The position numbers and the translations under genes are program-made. A stretch of DNA of 64,000 nt. It comes from AG-12 sp027339635. Lineage in GTDB: Bacteria > Chloroflexota > Dormibacteria > Aeolococcales > Bog-877. Below are positions 52,266 through 61,335 of this stretch, one piece after another. Position 1 is the stretch's first letter, and every line of letters begins with the position of its first letter. The stretch is taken from positions 1 to 64,000 of the forward strand of contig DAHWNZ010000010.1 of NCBI GenBank assembly GCA_027339635.1, given 5' to 3'. Under the pieces are notes generated by a model. That model saw nothing but the letters and a program-made list of their open reading frames with translations. It was not told the origin of the DNA and did no database searches.

Positions 52266-53687
52266 TCAGATGCCGGTCGAGGTGGTGGTGGTAGATGGGG
52301 TGTCGAAGCCGTCGTAGGGGGTCCCGAGGTAGGGGAAGCTGTCCAGATAGGTGACCCCAATCCCACTGAGCGTGGCAGGGGAGTACTTGGTGGGGTCGAT
52401 CACGTCGTAGATGAGCCCGGCCGCCGCATCCGGCTTGTAGCTCTTGTCGACCAGAGCATAGGTCGCTCCTGCAATCGCTCGCAGCTCTATGGTGGTGACG
52501 TCGTCGAAGACTCTGCGTCCATTGGGAAAGCCCGCCGCATCACCCCCCAGCAGGCCCATCAGGCTGGGACTGGCCGTAGGCGCAACCGCCATGTTCAAGC
52601 GCAGCATGTCGGCCTGCACGGTTCCGGTGTAGTTCTGAAAGCCGCTGACGACTCCGGTGGGGATCCCGGTCAGCAATATCGCGACCAGGTCCGCCCTCGA
52701 TGTCCCTGCCTTGTCCAGAGCCGCCAGGTTGGGAAAGACGTCCGGGTAGAGCACGGGCAGCAAGCCCGCCAGTCCCGGGTGCTCGTAGTAGGCGGCGAAC
52801 TGCTGGTCATGGTCGGGGCTGTCCAGGTTCCAACGGTCCTTGCGCCCCATGGGGATGATGACCTCGTTGATCAGGGGCATCCCGAGCCGAGAAACCTGCT
52901 TGAACGGGCCGACCCCAAAGCTCGGGCCGTCCCCGTGCAGAAGGCTTGCCTTGTGCCGCTGGGCCACCGCCCAGACCCCTATGACGGACCTAGGATCGCT
53001 GCCGTCGGTGGCTGCGTAACCGCCCCGGGTCAGATCGGTCTTGGGGACCCGAAGCGCGATCGAGTGGACATTCTTGCCGGCCGTGGCGTTCACCCCCGGG
53101 GCCGCGGGGCGCGGGCCGATGTGCAGAGTCTGGAAGGGGCGCAGGTCGCCCAGGTCGAAGATGGCCCCCAGGTCCACGTAGAACCCTTCGGCGCGCTGGC
53201 CCGCGAACACCGTCCTGTTGCCAGGCAGGGTGTGCACCGCCGCCTGGGCCAGGTTGGCGTAGCCGGGGGTAGAGAGCGGACCCACGTTGCAGGGTGGACA
53301 AGGCAGATCGCGAGCGAGAACCTCGGCTCGACCGCCGCTGATCCTGGTGACACTGTAGAACTGGCGCCGGTTCCAGTTGGCACTGTCCAAGGAGGAGATG
53401 GTGCCGGTGTTGTAGAGGAAGGTCTCGGGGTCACGGATCTCGGTGTAGAACTCGAAGGAGTAGGTGATGTCGGCCGTGCCCTGGCCGGAGTTTGCGATGT
53501 TGATCTGATAGACGACGTCGTTGCCGAACTCGTAGAAGTTGGGGCCGGCCGCCGGGTCCTCCAGGGGTATGAAGTTGGCGATGAGGGTGACCGTGTCCGG
53601 CTGGTCGGGGCTGACGAACGCGTACAGGTCGGTGTTGTCGGCTACGGGATCCTTGGAGATCTCCGGCGCCTCGCGGTGCGATGACAT
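52266..53687 (-). CDS. DUF4331 domain-containing protein
   Basis: The 473-residue protein covers the whole DUF4331 domain. It opens with MSSHREAPEISKDPVADNTDLYAFVSPD, the strongly conserved SSHREAP...D-P-x-DNTD-x-Y-x-F motif. It continues with PNFYEFGNDVVYQINIAN and GLPLINEVIIPMGRKDRWN-like segments. No signal peptide is seen, so export would need a partner or a hitch-hiker mechanism. The function of DUF4331 is unknown; its aspartate-rich start suggests metal binding. It lies between a Tat-signal protein and tatAC in a sigma/anti-sigma operon. The ribosome site is GAGGT. Confidence 0.9.
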   Translation of the reverse strand: MSSHREAPEISKDPVADNTDLYAFVSPDQPDTVTLIANFIPLEDPAAGPNFYEFGNDVVYQINIANSGQGTADITYSFEFYTEIRDPETFLYNTGTISSLDSANWNRRQFYSVTRISGGRAEVLARDLPCPPCNVGPLSTPGYANLAQAAVHTLPGNRTVFAGQRAEGFYVDLGAIFDLGDLRPFQTLHIGPRPAAPGVNATAGKNVHSIALRVPKTDLTRGGYAATDGSDPRSVIGVWAVAQRHKASLLHGDGPSFGVGPFKQVSRLGMPLINEVIIPMGRKDRWNLDSPDHDQQFAAYYEHPGLAGLLPVLYPDVFPNLAALDKAGTSRADLVAILLTGIPTGVVSGFQNYTGTVQADMLRLNMAVAPTASPSLMGLLGGDAAGFPNGRRVFDDVTTIELRAIAGATYALVDKSYKPDAAAGLIYDVIDPTKYSPATLSGIGVTYLDSFPYLGTPYDGFDTPSTTTTSTGI

Positions 53688-53727
53688 TTGGTACCTCTAA
53701 AAGTGAGTGGTGAGGGGGGCCGCGCCC

Positions 53728-54012
53728 CTACTGGGCCGCCAGCAGGAGCTGGTTAGCCATCTCTCGGTTCTGATACGTGACCTCGCGACTGCCGATCATC
53801 AGGGTGATCTGCCCGGAGGACACATCCTGGATGTGTGCCACCAGGGGCCCCTCCTGGGCCACCGTGGCCAGCGGCCGGGCTGAGTTAGGTGACGTCTTGG
53901 TGGTCGGCTTGACGGAACCGCGCAGAAAGCCGGGCACCGTGGTGGCGACGCCCACCGCGGCTACGCCCAACGAGGCGCGCCGCAGAAAGACGCGACGGGT
54001 GACCTTGTTCAT
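53728..54012 (-). CDS. Small exported protein with twin-arginine signal
   Basis: The 94-residue protein starts MNKVTRRVFLRRASLGVAAVG: the TRRVFLRR motif followed by a hydrophobic segment to ~30 is a twin-arginine signal. The mature part is only ~60 residues (PLATVAQEGPLVAHIQDVSSGQITLMIGSREVTYQNREMANQLLLAAQ). AAGGAG is 6 nt from the ATG. The mature sequence resembles the tail of small exported proteins paired with larger Tat substrates. With tatAC in the same gene run, it is the obvious Tat substrate and could guide the signal-less DUF4331 protein out as a complex. Confidence 0.85.
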   Translation of the reverse strand: MNKVTRRVFLRRASLGVAAVGVATTVPGFLRGSVKPTTKTSPNSARPLATVAQEGPLVAHIQDVSSGQITLMIGSREVTYQNREMANQLLLAAQ

Positions 54013-54142
54013 GCAAATCTCCTTCGGTCGGGTTGGCGTACTGGCATCAATTGCGGCCCTTGGTCGATCGCCCAGAGGGGCTGCAAAGCGAGGTACGCTC
54101 CCCGCGTCAGGTCGGATCACAAGGAGCGGTTTTTGTCCTCGG

Positions 54143-54934
54143 CTAGGACAGCGAGGCGGACAGCAACACCGGCCCCAGCGGGGTCGCGTCGTGAGGCCCC
54201 GGCTCGCGCGTGATCGCGACCTTCAGGAATCCCTTGGGGGAGAGCGGCATACGGTATGCGCCCACCCTGGTCATGCTGCCCACCGGCACCGGCCGCGGGC
54301 TGCCCGCCTTCAGACCGATGTACCACAGTGTGTAGGCCTTGTCGGAGTGCAACCGGGGCAGGCCCGAGAGGATGACATAGGTCACACCGTTGGCCCGGTC
54401 AGTCACCAGAGCGGCCTGACCGGCCCCGGTTGCGGCGGGGGTCAGGGTGACGACAGAGCATTGGCCACTCGCGATAAGGCGGTCCACCGGAGTCAGCGCC
54501 GTGGCGGTGAGGGCTGAGGACTGGGGTGCGCTCGGATGGCCGAAGTGCTCACTCAGGCCCCAGCCCCCAGCCGCCAGCATCAGCGCTGCCGCGAGGGCCG
54601 CCACGGCCCAGCCAGCCCGCTGGCCGCCCGCCAGGATGCGCCGACCAGGTGGCGGGTAACTCGAGGGAGTGGCCAGACTCGGCCCACGAGCTTCCGCAAG
54701 AATGCGCTCCCGCAGCATGGGTGGAGGCATGACCGGAGCTACGGCCTCGCCGATCTCCATCGCGGTTGCGCGCAGCTCGTCCGCCTCCTGGCGGCAGCTG
54801 GGGCAACCGCTGAGGTGCCGGCGCACCTGCCCCACCTGGGCCGCATCGAGGGAGTCGAGCACAAAGGCTCCCAGGAGGTCCTGAACCTGATCGCAGCTCA
54901 GCACATCGCCGCTCGTGGCGTTGCCATCCTTCAC
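54143..54934 (-). CDS. Anti-sigma factor, RskA-like with zinc-binding domain
   Basis: The 263-residue single-pass membrane protein has a cytosolic ZAS domain (CDQVQDLLGAFVLDSLDAAQVGQVRRHLSGCPSCRQEADEL) with the H-x3-C-x2-C motif. One helix follows (AGWAVAALAAALMLAAGGWGL, ~118-140), then an extracytoplasmic RskA C-terminal domain (ANGVTYVILSGLPRLHSDKAYTLWYIG). It holds the sigma factor at the membrane until regulated proteolysis. The GTG start overlaps the sigma stop (GTGA), giving coupled production of the pair. The trigger is unknown. Confidence 0.92.
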   Translation of the reverse strand: MKDGNATSGDVLSCDQVQDLLGAFVLDSLDAAQVGQVRRHLSGCPSCRQEADELRATAMEIGEAVAPVMPPPMLRERILAEARGPSLATPSSYPPPGRRILAGGQRAGWAVAALAAALMLAAGGWGLSEHFGHPSAPQSSALTATALTPVDRLIASGQCSVVTLTPAATGAGQAALVTDRANGVTYVILSGLPRLHSDKAYTLWYIGLKAGSPRPVPVGSMTRVGAYRMPLSPKGFLKVAITREPGPHDATPLGPVLLSASLS

Positions 54935-55536
54935 TGCTCCGGAGCCTCGGCCGCGACGCTGTCGGCGAGCAGGCGGCGCAACCGCTCCAGGGCCAATCGG
55001 GTCCGGCTCTTCACCGTCCCCACGGCGATCCCCGTCCGCTGCGCTATCTCGGTCTGGGACAGCCCGCCGAAGTAGGCCCACTCGAGAATCTGTCGCTGCT
55101 CGGGGGGCAGGGCCCCAAGGGCATCCCTCACCGCGTCAGCCCTCATCCCCTCGCTGGCCAGACGCCAGGTATCGCTCACCGCCACAAGCTCTGGCTCGTC
55201 GTCGAGGGCAAAGTCGGACTCCTTGGCTGTGACGTGGCGGATCCGGTCGATTGAACGGCTCCTGACCATGGTCAGCAGCCACGTCCTGACGCTGGCCCGG
55301 TCGGGTGCGTAGGCTGCCGCCCTGCGCCAGAGGGTAACGAAGGCGTCCTGGACCACCTCCTCGGCAGCGGCGCGGTCGCGCAGCATGCGCAGCGCCAGGC
55401 CGAAGGCGACCGCCGCATGGCGGTCGTAGAGCGCTCCGAGCGCGGCCTCGTCCTGGGATCGCAGCCGCCACATCAGCTGGGCGTCTGTGTCCTGAATGGG
55501 GAAGAGAAGGTCGTCGGCGGCTAAGGAGGTAACCAT
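54931..55536 (-). CDS. ECF RNA polymerase sigma factor (SigK-like)
   Basis: The 201-residue protein has region 2 (LGALYDRHAAVAFGLALRMLRDRAAAEEVVQDAFVTLWRRAA, with the core-binding and -10 helices) and region 4 (LPPEQRQILEWAYFGGLSQTEIAQRTGIAVGTVKSRTRLALERLR). An RskA-like partner points to the ECF19/SigK kind. ATG 55536 has GGGGAG 3 nt upstream; an earlier start would add a shadow leader. It is the first gene of a run ending in tatC and probably transcribes that operon, including itself. It is divergent from the MFS gene at 55719. Confidence 0.93.
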   Translation of the reverse strand: MVTSLAADDLLFPIQDTDAQLMWRLRSQDEAALGALYDRHAAVAFGLALRMLRDRAAAEEVVQDAFVTLWRRAAAYAPDRASVRTWLLTMVRSRSIDRIRHVTAKESDFALDDEPELVAVSDTWRLASEGMRADAVRDALGALPPEQRQILEWAYFGGLSQTEIAQRTGIAVGTVKSRTRLALERLRRLLADSVAAEAPEQ

Positions 55537-55718
55537 GCGCTCCCCAGGGTCTACGGGCCCACGGCCCGAACGGATCACGAAGTCCTCTTCCAGCGCGACC
55601 TCCTCGGTGAGTGCGGCCCGGTGGTGCATCCACCATAGCGGCCGGAGCTGGCGCAAATGCTTCCCTTCTCCATCCTGCCGCTGCGGCTATTGGGCAGACA
55701 CCCCGAGAATCGAAGGGC

Positions 55719-56984
55719 ATGAGCTCCCCCAACGCCATCATGGACCAGCCCGCCCGACGGGCCGGCGCGGGCAGCCGAGATCTATGGGCGACCGTTGTCG
55801 CAGTGACATCGATCACGTTGCCGACCTTCTTGGTGGGGACGCTCGCCGTCGAGTTGAGGAGGAGCCTTGACTTCGGCCCGGCTGAACTGGGGCTGGTTGT
55901 CGGCTCGAGCTACGCGGCCAGCGCTCTCTTCGCCATCCCCTCCGGGCGTCTGGCGGAGGAGTTCGGAGGCTTGCGGATGCTTCGCTACTCGGCCATGGTC
56001 AGCGCCGCAGTGATGCTCCTCATCGCGACACTGGTGCATTCCTGGCCGGAGCTGGCGGGAGCCCTGGTGCTGGCGGGAGCGGCCAGCAGCGGGGGCCAGA
56101 CGGCATCCAATCTGTTCCTCTCCCGGCGCATCACGACGACCAGCCAGGGGCTCGCGTTCGGGATCAAGCAGGCGGCGGTGCCCCTCGCCTTCCTGCTTGG
56201 CGGGGTGGCCGTCCCCACGCTCGCCCTGACGGTGGGATGGCGCTGGGCCTTCGTTGGTGCGGCGCTGGTGGCGGTGGCCGGGATTCTGCTGCTCCCCCAT
56301 CCCCGCCTCTCAGTGTCGGCTCAGCGCAAGGCTGCGCTGCTTCGCCCCAAACACGAACCCACGGGACCGTTGGTCGCGTTGGCAGTGGGGTTCGGCCTCA
56401 CCCTCACGGCGTGCTCGTCCCTTGGCGCTTTCCTCGTGAGCTCTGCGGTGAGCGAGGGGATGGGCCCTGGGGAGGCTGGCCTGCTGGCGGCTCTCGCGAG
56501 CGCCTGTGGGATCACGGTCAGGGTGACCGTGGGCTTCCTGGCCGATCGTCGCGGTGGCCGCCATCTCACCTTTGTGATCGCCATGATGCTGGTGGGCGCC
56601 GCGGGATTCGCCACGTTGGCCCTGGGCGCGACCCTCCACGCGTCGGCTGTCTTCGTCCCCGGGGCCGTCGTCGCCTTCGGGATCGGGTGGGGCTGGAACG
56701 GCCTGTTCAACTTCTCGGTCGTCAGAACTCATCCCCGCAGCCCCGCTCGCGCCAGCGGCATCACCCAGACGGGCGGGCGCCTGGGAAGCGTGGTCGGCCC
56801 TCTAGTCTTCGGGATCCTGGTGGAGCACCTGGGATATCCCGGTGCCTGGACCGTGGCCTGCGGCGAGATGGTGCTGGGGGCGGCCACAATGGTTGCGGCA
56901 CGAGCCCTGCTGAGCCGCCGAATTCGGGCGGAAGCAGCCTTCTCGCCCCCGGAAGCCATCTCCCACCAGACCGGCCACAGCTGA
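55719..56984 (+). CDS. Major facilitator superfamily transporter
   Basis: The 421-residue protein has 12 helices with motif A as IPSGRLAEEFGGLRMLRYS and, in the second half, GFLADRRGGRHLTFVIAMM. A conserved GWGWNGLFNFSVVRTHPRSPARASGITQTGG in the C-terminal half resembles CynX/NarK-like members. ATG 55719 is used; ATG 55740 is possible. It is followed after 5 nt by an esterase gene and then by a second overlapping esterase, so the three form an operon facing the amidoligase operon. Transport of the product or precursor of that pathway is an inference from position. Confidence 0.85.
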   Translation: MSSPNAIMDQPARRAGAGSRDLWATVVAVTSITLPTFLVGTLAVELRRSLDFGPAELGLVVGSSYAASALFAIPSGRLAEEFGGLRMLRYSAMVSAAVMLLIATLVHSWPELAGALVLAGAASSGGQTASNLFLSRRITTTSQGLAFGIKQAAVPLAFLLGGVAVPTLALTVGWRWAFVGAALVAVAGILLLPHPRLSVSAQRKAALLRPKHEPTGPLVALAVGFGLTLTACSSLGAFLVSSAVSEGMGPGEAGLLAALASACGITVRVTVGFLADRRGGRHLTFVIAMMLVGAAGFATLALGATLHASAVFVPGAVVAFGIGWGWNGLFNFSVVRTHPRSPARASGITQTGGRLGSVVGPLVFGILVEHLGYPGAWTVACGEMVLGAATMVAARALLSRRIRAEAAFSPPEAISHQTGHS

Positions 56985-56989
56985 CCTGG

Positions 56990-58093
56990 ATGGTGGAGAC
57001 AAGCCCACTCGGGCCTCTGGTCAGCGACGAGCAGGTGACCTTCCGTGTTCCGGACCTGGGAGCCGATGTGACCGAATTGAGCCTCTATCAGGAGGTCGCC
57101 TGGCCCCGCAGCCCCATTCCCCTCGTGCGCAGGGAAGGCCGGTTCGAGCTGGTGCTGCCCCGGCCCCCAGTGGACCGGATGGAATACCTGCTCCAGTTTC
57201 GCCACCGCGATGGCAGCTATGGGCTCGGGCTCGACGCCTGGAATCCCAAGCGCGCGGCGGGCCCGTTTGGTGAGAAGTCGGTGGTGGAGTTCCCCCAGTA
57301 CAGAGCGCCTGCCTGGACCAGGGTAGCGCCCTTCCCCAGAGGCACGACCGACGACCTGGAAATCCCATGCCCGGCGCTTGTTGGGGCGATGCACGTCAGG
57401 GTGTGGAGCGCCGCGGGCTCGAAAGACGACCGGCCCCTACCCCTCTTGGTGGCGCTTGATGGCTTGGAGTACGACCTCTATTCATCCCTCACCCAGCTGC
57501 TCGACGCGACCGTCGCCGACGGGAGACTGCCCCACTTCCGCGCCGCTCTCCTGCACCCCATCCGGCGAGACCAGGACTACTCGGCGTCGGCCAGATTCGT
57601 GGAGGCTTTGCGGGAGGATGTTCTTCCCGAGCTCTGCCGGCGGTTCCCGATCCGGTCCCAGCCGGGGGGCATGGTCAGCATGGGTGCGAGCCTGGGCGGG
57701 CTCGCCCTACTGCACTCGCATTGGAGTTCCCCCGAGCTCTGGGGGGGGTTGTTCCTGCAGTCCGCGAGCGTGTTCAACCACGGTTACTTCGCCGAACCCC
57801 TGAGCTTCGAGCACATGGAGAGGATTTGCGCCTTCACCGAGGCCGTGCACCGGGCAAGGGTGGCGGCGGCCCCTATCCCAGTGACGCTCACATGCGGTCT
57901 GGTCGAGGAGACCCTGCTGGCCAACTCAGCGATGGCGGCAAGCCTGCAGCGCCTAGGCTATCGAGCGCGCCTGCTGCGGCTGCGGGATGGTCACAATTGG
58001 ACTGCCTGGCGCGACGCGTTCGTGCCCGGGTTGGTGGAGCTGCTGCGAGACTGCTGGGTTTCCAAGGGAGGGGAGGACGGTCATGCGTCGTGA
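56990..58093 (+). CDS. Esterase, enterochelin-esterase-like with N-terminal beta domain
   Basis: The 367-residue protein has an N-terminal ~110-residue immunoglobulin-like domain (LVSDEQVTFRVPDLGADVTELSLYQEVAW..., with ...YLLQFRHRDGSYGLGLD), as in Fes-type esterases. A CE1/esterase-D-like alpha/beta hydrolase follows: LPLLVALDGLEYD, nucleophile Ser in MVSMGASLGGLALLHS, and His in LRDGHNWTAWRDAFVPGL. No signal peptide. It cleaves an ester; the neighbouring ligases suggest a peptide- or amide-linked ester compound. It overlaps the next esterase by 11 bp. Confidence 0.85.
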   Translation: MVETSPLGPLVSDEQVTFRVPDLGADVTELSLYQEVAWPRSPIPLVRREGRFELVLPRPPVDRMEYLLQFRHRDGSYGLGLDAWNPKRAAGPFGEKSVVEFPQYRAPAWTRVAPFPRGTTDDLEIPCPALVGAMHVRVWSAAGSKDDRPLPLLVALDGLEYDLYSSLTQLLDATVADGRLPHFRAALLHPIRRDQDYSASARFVEALREDVLPELCRRFPIRSQPGGMVSMGASLGGLALLHSHWSSPELWGGLFLQSASVFNHGYFAEPLSFEHMERICAFTEAVHRARVAAAPIPVTLTCGLVEETLLANSAMAASLQRLGYRARLLRLRDGHNWTAWRDAFVPGLVELLRDCWVSKGGEDGHAS

Positions 58094-58823
58094 GCATTGG
58101 GTGATCGAATCTCCGGGAGCCGGGCCCGGCAACGTCATGGCCTACGGCCACTATGGACGGCCCATGATCGTGTTCCCGACGGACATGGGGCGCGCCTTGG
58201 ACTTTGAGGAGAGGGGCATGCTGGACGCGCTGAGCCCACTGCTCGACGCCGGCCGAGTCAAGCTCTACTGCGTCGACAGCTTCGACCAGGCATCATGGAG
58301 GAATCCAAGCCTATCCCTGGAGGACCGGGCAAGGAGTCACGGCAGGTTCGAGGATTGGGTGGTCAACCACCTGGTGCCCGCGATTCACCGGGACTGCCGC
58401 GGAGAGATGGACATCGGCCTGGTGGGATGCAGTTTCGGCGCCTACCACGCCGCCAACTTCTGCCTCAAGCGGGCGGACCTATTCCCGCTGGCGCTCTGCC
58501 TCTCGGGGGTGTACGACGTTTCTGTGGTGGGGGGCGGGTGGGAAAGGGGGACGGAGGCCTACTTCAACAACCCGATGGACTATCTGGCCAACATGGAGGG
58601 CGGCCATCTGGAGTGGCTGCGGGGCCGCGCCAGATTGCACCTGGTTTGCGGCCAGGGCATGTGGGAGGACACCACCGGAGCGCTGCAGTCGACACGGGCC
58701 TTCGCGCGTCTGCTCGAAGAGAAGGGAATCCCCCACGAGCTGGATCTCTGGGGCTGGGATGTCCCCCATGACTGGCCCTCCTGGCGCAGCCAGCTGGCGC
58801 ACCATCTGCCCCGCTTCTGCTGA
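58083..58823 (+). CDS. Esterase family alpha/beta hydrolase
   Basis: The 246-residue protein resembles CE1-like esterases of the PF00756/esterase family: HWVIESPGAGPGNVMAYGHYGRPMIVFPTDMG, then nucleophile Ser in IGLVGCSFGAYHAANFCLKRADLF, and a terminal His in WGWDVPHDWPSWRSQLAHHLPRF. ATG 58083 lies inside the upstream esterase gene, behind GGAGG. Its 3' end is 11 bp from the convergent carboxylate-amine ligase gene. Homologues commonly accompany ATP-grasp ligases of this kind, so joint action is likely; substrate unknown. Confidence 0.87.
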   Translation: MRREHWVIESPGAGPGNVMAYGHYGRPMIVFPTDMGRALDFEERGMLDALSPLLDAGRVKLYCVDSFDQASWRNPSLSLEDRARSHGRFEDWVVNHLVPAIHRDCRGEMDIGLVGCSFGAYHAANFCLKRADLFPLALCLSGVYDVSVVGGGWERGTEAYFNNPMDYLANMEGGHLEWLRGRARLHLVCGQGMWEDTTGALQSTRAFARLLEEKGIPHELDLWGWDVPHDWPSWRSQLAHHLPRFC

Positions 58824-58834
58824 CCTACCGGGCC

Positions 58835-59983
58835 TCAGTCGGGGAAGAGCGTCCCCAGAGAGCGCTCCACGGAACCGCTGTGGGGAACACCTGCCACGGT
58901 CTCCCGAGCCAGCAGCTCAACGACTGCCTGGTGGGAGCCGGTCGCCCGGTAGCAGCGAAGTTGCCGATCCGCGCTGGTCCCTCCGGCCAGGATCTCATGA
59001 AGATAATCGACGTCCTTGCGGGAACCCAGCTGGTCGACAACGTCGTCGACAAACTCCAGCAGCTCGAGGGCCAGCTGCCGCATCGGCACCTCCTCCCCCT
59101 TCCCGAAGTCGATCAGCTTCCCATCCAGGCCGTGACGCAGCGCCCGCCACTTGTTCTCGGCGATGAGATTGGGCTGGTACTTGCGGAAGCCGAGATTGGA
59201 CCTCCGCAGCTTGACCAGCTTGGCGCAGATCGCCTGGATGAGACCGGCCAGGCAGACCACCTCGTCAACCGTGGTCGCGGCGTCGCAAATGCGAAATTCG
59301 AGGGTTGGATAGAGGCAGTGCGGGCGCAGGTCCCACCAGACCTTCTTGCCATTGTCGATGCAGCCGGTGCGCACCAGCAGGTCGGTGTAGTTCTCAAACT
59401 CGTCGTAGCAGGAGAACTCCGGGGGGATCCCGGTGCGGGGAAATCGTGACCAAACCACACTGCGATAGCTCTTGAGACCGGTGTCTCGGCCCATCCAAAA
59501 TGGCGAGGAGGTGGACAGGGCAAGCAGGTGGGGCAGGAAGTAGCGCGCCTCGTTGGCCACCTCCACGCGCAGCTCGGGGTCCGGGATCGCGACGTGGACG
59601 TGCATCCCGAAGATGAGCAGTTCGCGGATCACGTCCTGCATCTCCTCCTCGAGCATCTTGTAGCGCTCGAGAGCGGTGACCTGTTGCTCGTGCCAGTTGG
59701 CGAACGGGTGGGTGCCCGCTGAAGCGATGCGCAGATCAAAAGGCGCGAGCAGGTCGGCGACGGCGCCCCGCAGGCGGATCACATGGCGGCGCACCTCGTG
59801 CACGTCCTGGCACACGGGGGTGGCAACCTCCACCACCGACTGCAGCATCTCCGCCTTGACGTCCTCACCCAAGAGCGGCGCAGCCTCGGCCAGGAGCGTC
59901 TCGATGTGGGACCGGAGCTGTCCTTGCCGGTCTATGATCTGGAACTCCTCCTCCACCCCCATCGTGAACCATTCGGAAGTCAC
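58835..59983 (-). CDS. Carboxylate-amine ligase, YbdK/GCS2 family
   Basis: The 382-residue enzyme belongs to the glutamate-cysteine ligase 2 superfamily and forms amide bonds with ATP. Motifs include TMGVEEEFQIID (the metal-binding EEE), ASAGTHPFANW, FGMHVHVAIPD, and WWDLRPHCLYPTLEFRICDAATTVDE. YbdK itself has weak gamma-glutamylcysteine ligase activity, but most members serve unknown pathways. The GTG start overlaps the upstream ATP-grasp stop by 4 bp (GTGA). It is the last gene of a three-ligase operon, so it probably adds one building block to a product made jointly with the ATP-grasp enzymes. Confidence 0.92.
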   Translation of the reverse strand: MTSEWFTMGVEEEFQIIDRQGQLRSHIETLLAEAAPLLGEDVKAEMLQSVVEVATPVCQDVHEVRRHVIRLRGAVADLLAPFDLRIASAGTHPFANWHEQQVTALERYKMLEEEMQDVIRELLIFGMHVHVAIPDPELRVEVANEARYFLPHLLALSTSSPFWMGRDTGLKSYRSVVWSRFPRTGIPPEFSCYDEFENYTDLLVRTGCIDNGKKVWWDLRPHCLYPTLEFRICDAATTVDEVVCLAGLIQAICAKLVKLRRSNLGFRKYQPNLIAENKWRALRHGLDGKLIDFGKGEEVPMRQLALELLEFVDDVVDQLGSRKDVDYLHEILAGGTSADRQLRCYRATGSHQAVVELLARETVAGVPHSGSVERSLGTLFPD

Positions 59984-61335
59984 AACTCGCCCTCCACCAG
60001 AAATGCCGGGACCACACTGCCCGCCCCCGCCGTCAGATTGAGCAGGGCGGAGGAGGAGAGCCGGACCAAGAGGCCGCCCACCTTGCCGTCGAAGAGGTAG
60101 GGGTCCATGTCCCGCGATAGACTGAGCATCTCCACCTCGTTGCCCATCACGACCGGATACGAGTCCCTCGGCACGTCCACAGCGGCCTGAACGACATATG
60201 ACTGCGTGAGCGCCACCGCCACCGTCTGCTCCCACTCAAATTGGTCCACGGTCCAGCCCAAGACCACCCCTTTGCCACCGTACTCGTCGTTGGGCTTGAG
60301 AACCATCTCAGAGCGGTGGGCCACCACGTAGTCGACAAGGTCAGTGATCTGGGCTCCATCACGAGAACTCGGCCCGGGCCGTACCTTGCGGGTCCAGGGG
60401 ACATGGGCCCGGATGGCAACCCTTTGCGAGGGCGTGTACAGGCTCCAGTAGCGTTCGTCCGACAACAGCGCCAGGCTCATCTTCTTGTGCAGAAGCTTGG
60501 CCCGAAATGAGTTCACCAAACACACCTTGTGGTCCAGATAGGCGGCGCAGAGCTGCTCCCAGGCACCCTCCCGCGCCAGCAGCTCGGTCTCCAGGACCCG
60601 CCGGTAGACCAGGTTGATGGCGGTTCCTTCGGGCCCCCTCAGGACACCCTTTGAGTATTCCAGCTCCGCTGGCTCGCAGATTATCGTGGTGACCCCCTGG
60701 CGCTCGAAGGACTCGCGGAAGAGCTCGAACTCCCTCAGGGTTGGGAGGTTGGGCCAGTCGACGATCGCAACCACCGGCACTTCTCCGCTGCCACTCCAAG
60801 CCGAGAAGGCGCGCAGCATCACCTGCAGCTGACGATCTCGACAGACCAGGGGACGCAGGCGATAGCTCATCCTAAGCTCCTGGATGAGGGGCAGGTCCCA
60901 GAAGATTCGGCTCAATTCCTCGCCGTAGGCCATCCCCGCAGGCGACTCGGCGTTGTACTCGACGTAGGCGATGCGCTCGGCCGCGAAGCTGTCCAGCCGC
61001 GAGCCTGGAGAGGAGGGCCGGTAACCGGGGTCCACCAGGGCAAGTCGTTCCTCCATAGGGTCCATGTCGAGTTCGTCGCGGATGGTCTGGTCCGTGAGGA
61101 GCGTTCGTTCCAAACGGTCCAGTGCTCCCCAGATGACCTGGGCGGCCCGGCTTGCTTCGCGGTACTGCTCTTGGGTCAAGAACTCGGGACGCAGAGCGAC
61201 ACAGAGCGGATGGGACCCGAAGTAGAGCCCCCTTTCGTGTTGCCCCTGCTGGAGAAACTCTCTGCTCTCGGTCAGCAGTGAGTCATCCTCCAGCAGCCGG
61301 TCGAAGGCCTCCCGCGCGGCCAGCGCCTGGTTCAC
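59980..61335 (-). CDS. Circularly permuted ATP-grasp-like protein
   Basis: The ~451-residue protein matches the circularly permuted ATP-grasp family: YVEYNAESPAGMAYGEELSRIFWDLP; then FRAKLLHKKMSLALLSDERYWSLYTPSQRVAI; EMVLKPNDEYGGKGVVLGWTVDQFEW as the ATP-binding lysine/glycine loop; and the ending LTAGAGSVVPAFLVE. Members ligate a carboxylate to an amine via an acyl phosphate. GTG 61335 gives the usual 4-bp GTGA overlap with the gene upstream; TTG 61350 is an alternative. The substrates are unknown. Confidence 0.85.
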   Translation of the reverse strand: MNQALAAREAFDRLLEDDSLLTESREFLQQGQHERGLYFGSHPLCVALRPEFLTQEQYREASRAAQVIWGALDRLERTLLTDQTIRDELDMDPMEERLALVDPGYRPSSPGSRLDSFAAERIAYVEYNAESPAGMAYGEELSRIFWDLPLIQELRMSYRLRPLVCRDRQLQVMLRAFSAWSGSGEVPVVAIVDWPNLPTLREFELFRESFERQGVTTIICEPAELEYSKGVLRGPEGTAINLVYRRVLETELLAREGAWEQLCAAYLDHKVCLVNSFRAKLLHKKMSLALLSDERYWSLYTPSQRVAIRAHVPWTRKVRPGPSSRDGAQITDLVDYVVAHRSEMVLKPNDEYGGKGVVLGWTVDQFEWEQTVAVALTQSYVVQAAVDVPRDSYPVVMGNEVEMLSLSRDMDPYLFDGKVGGLLVRLSSSALLNLTAGAGSVVPAFLVEGEL

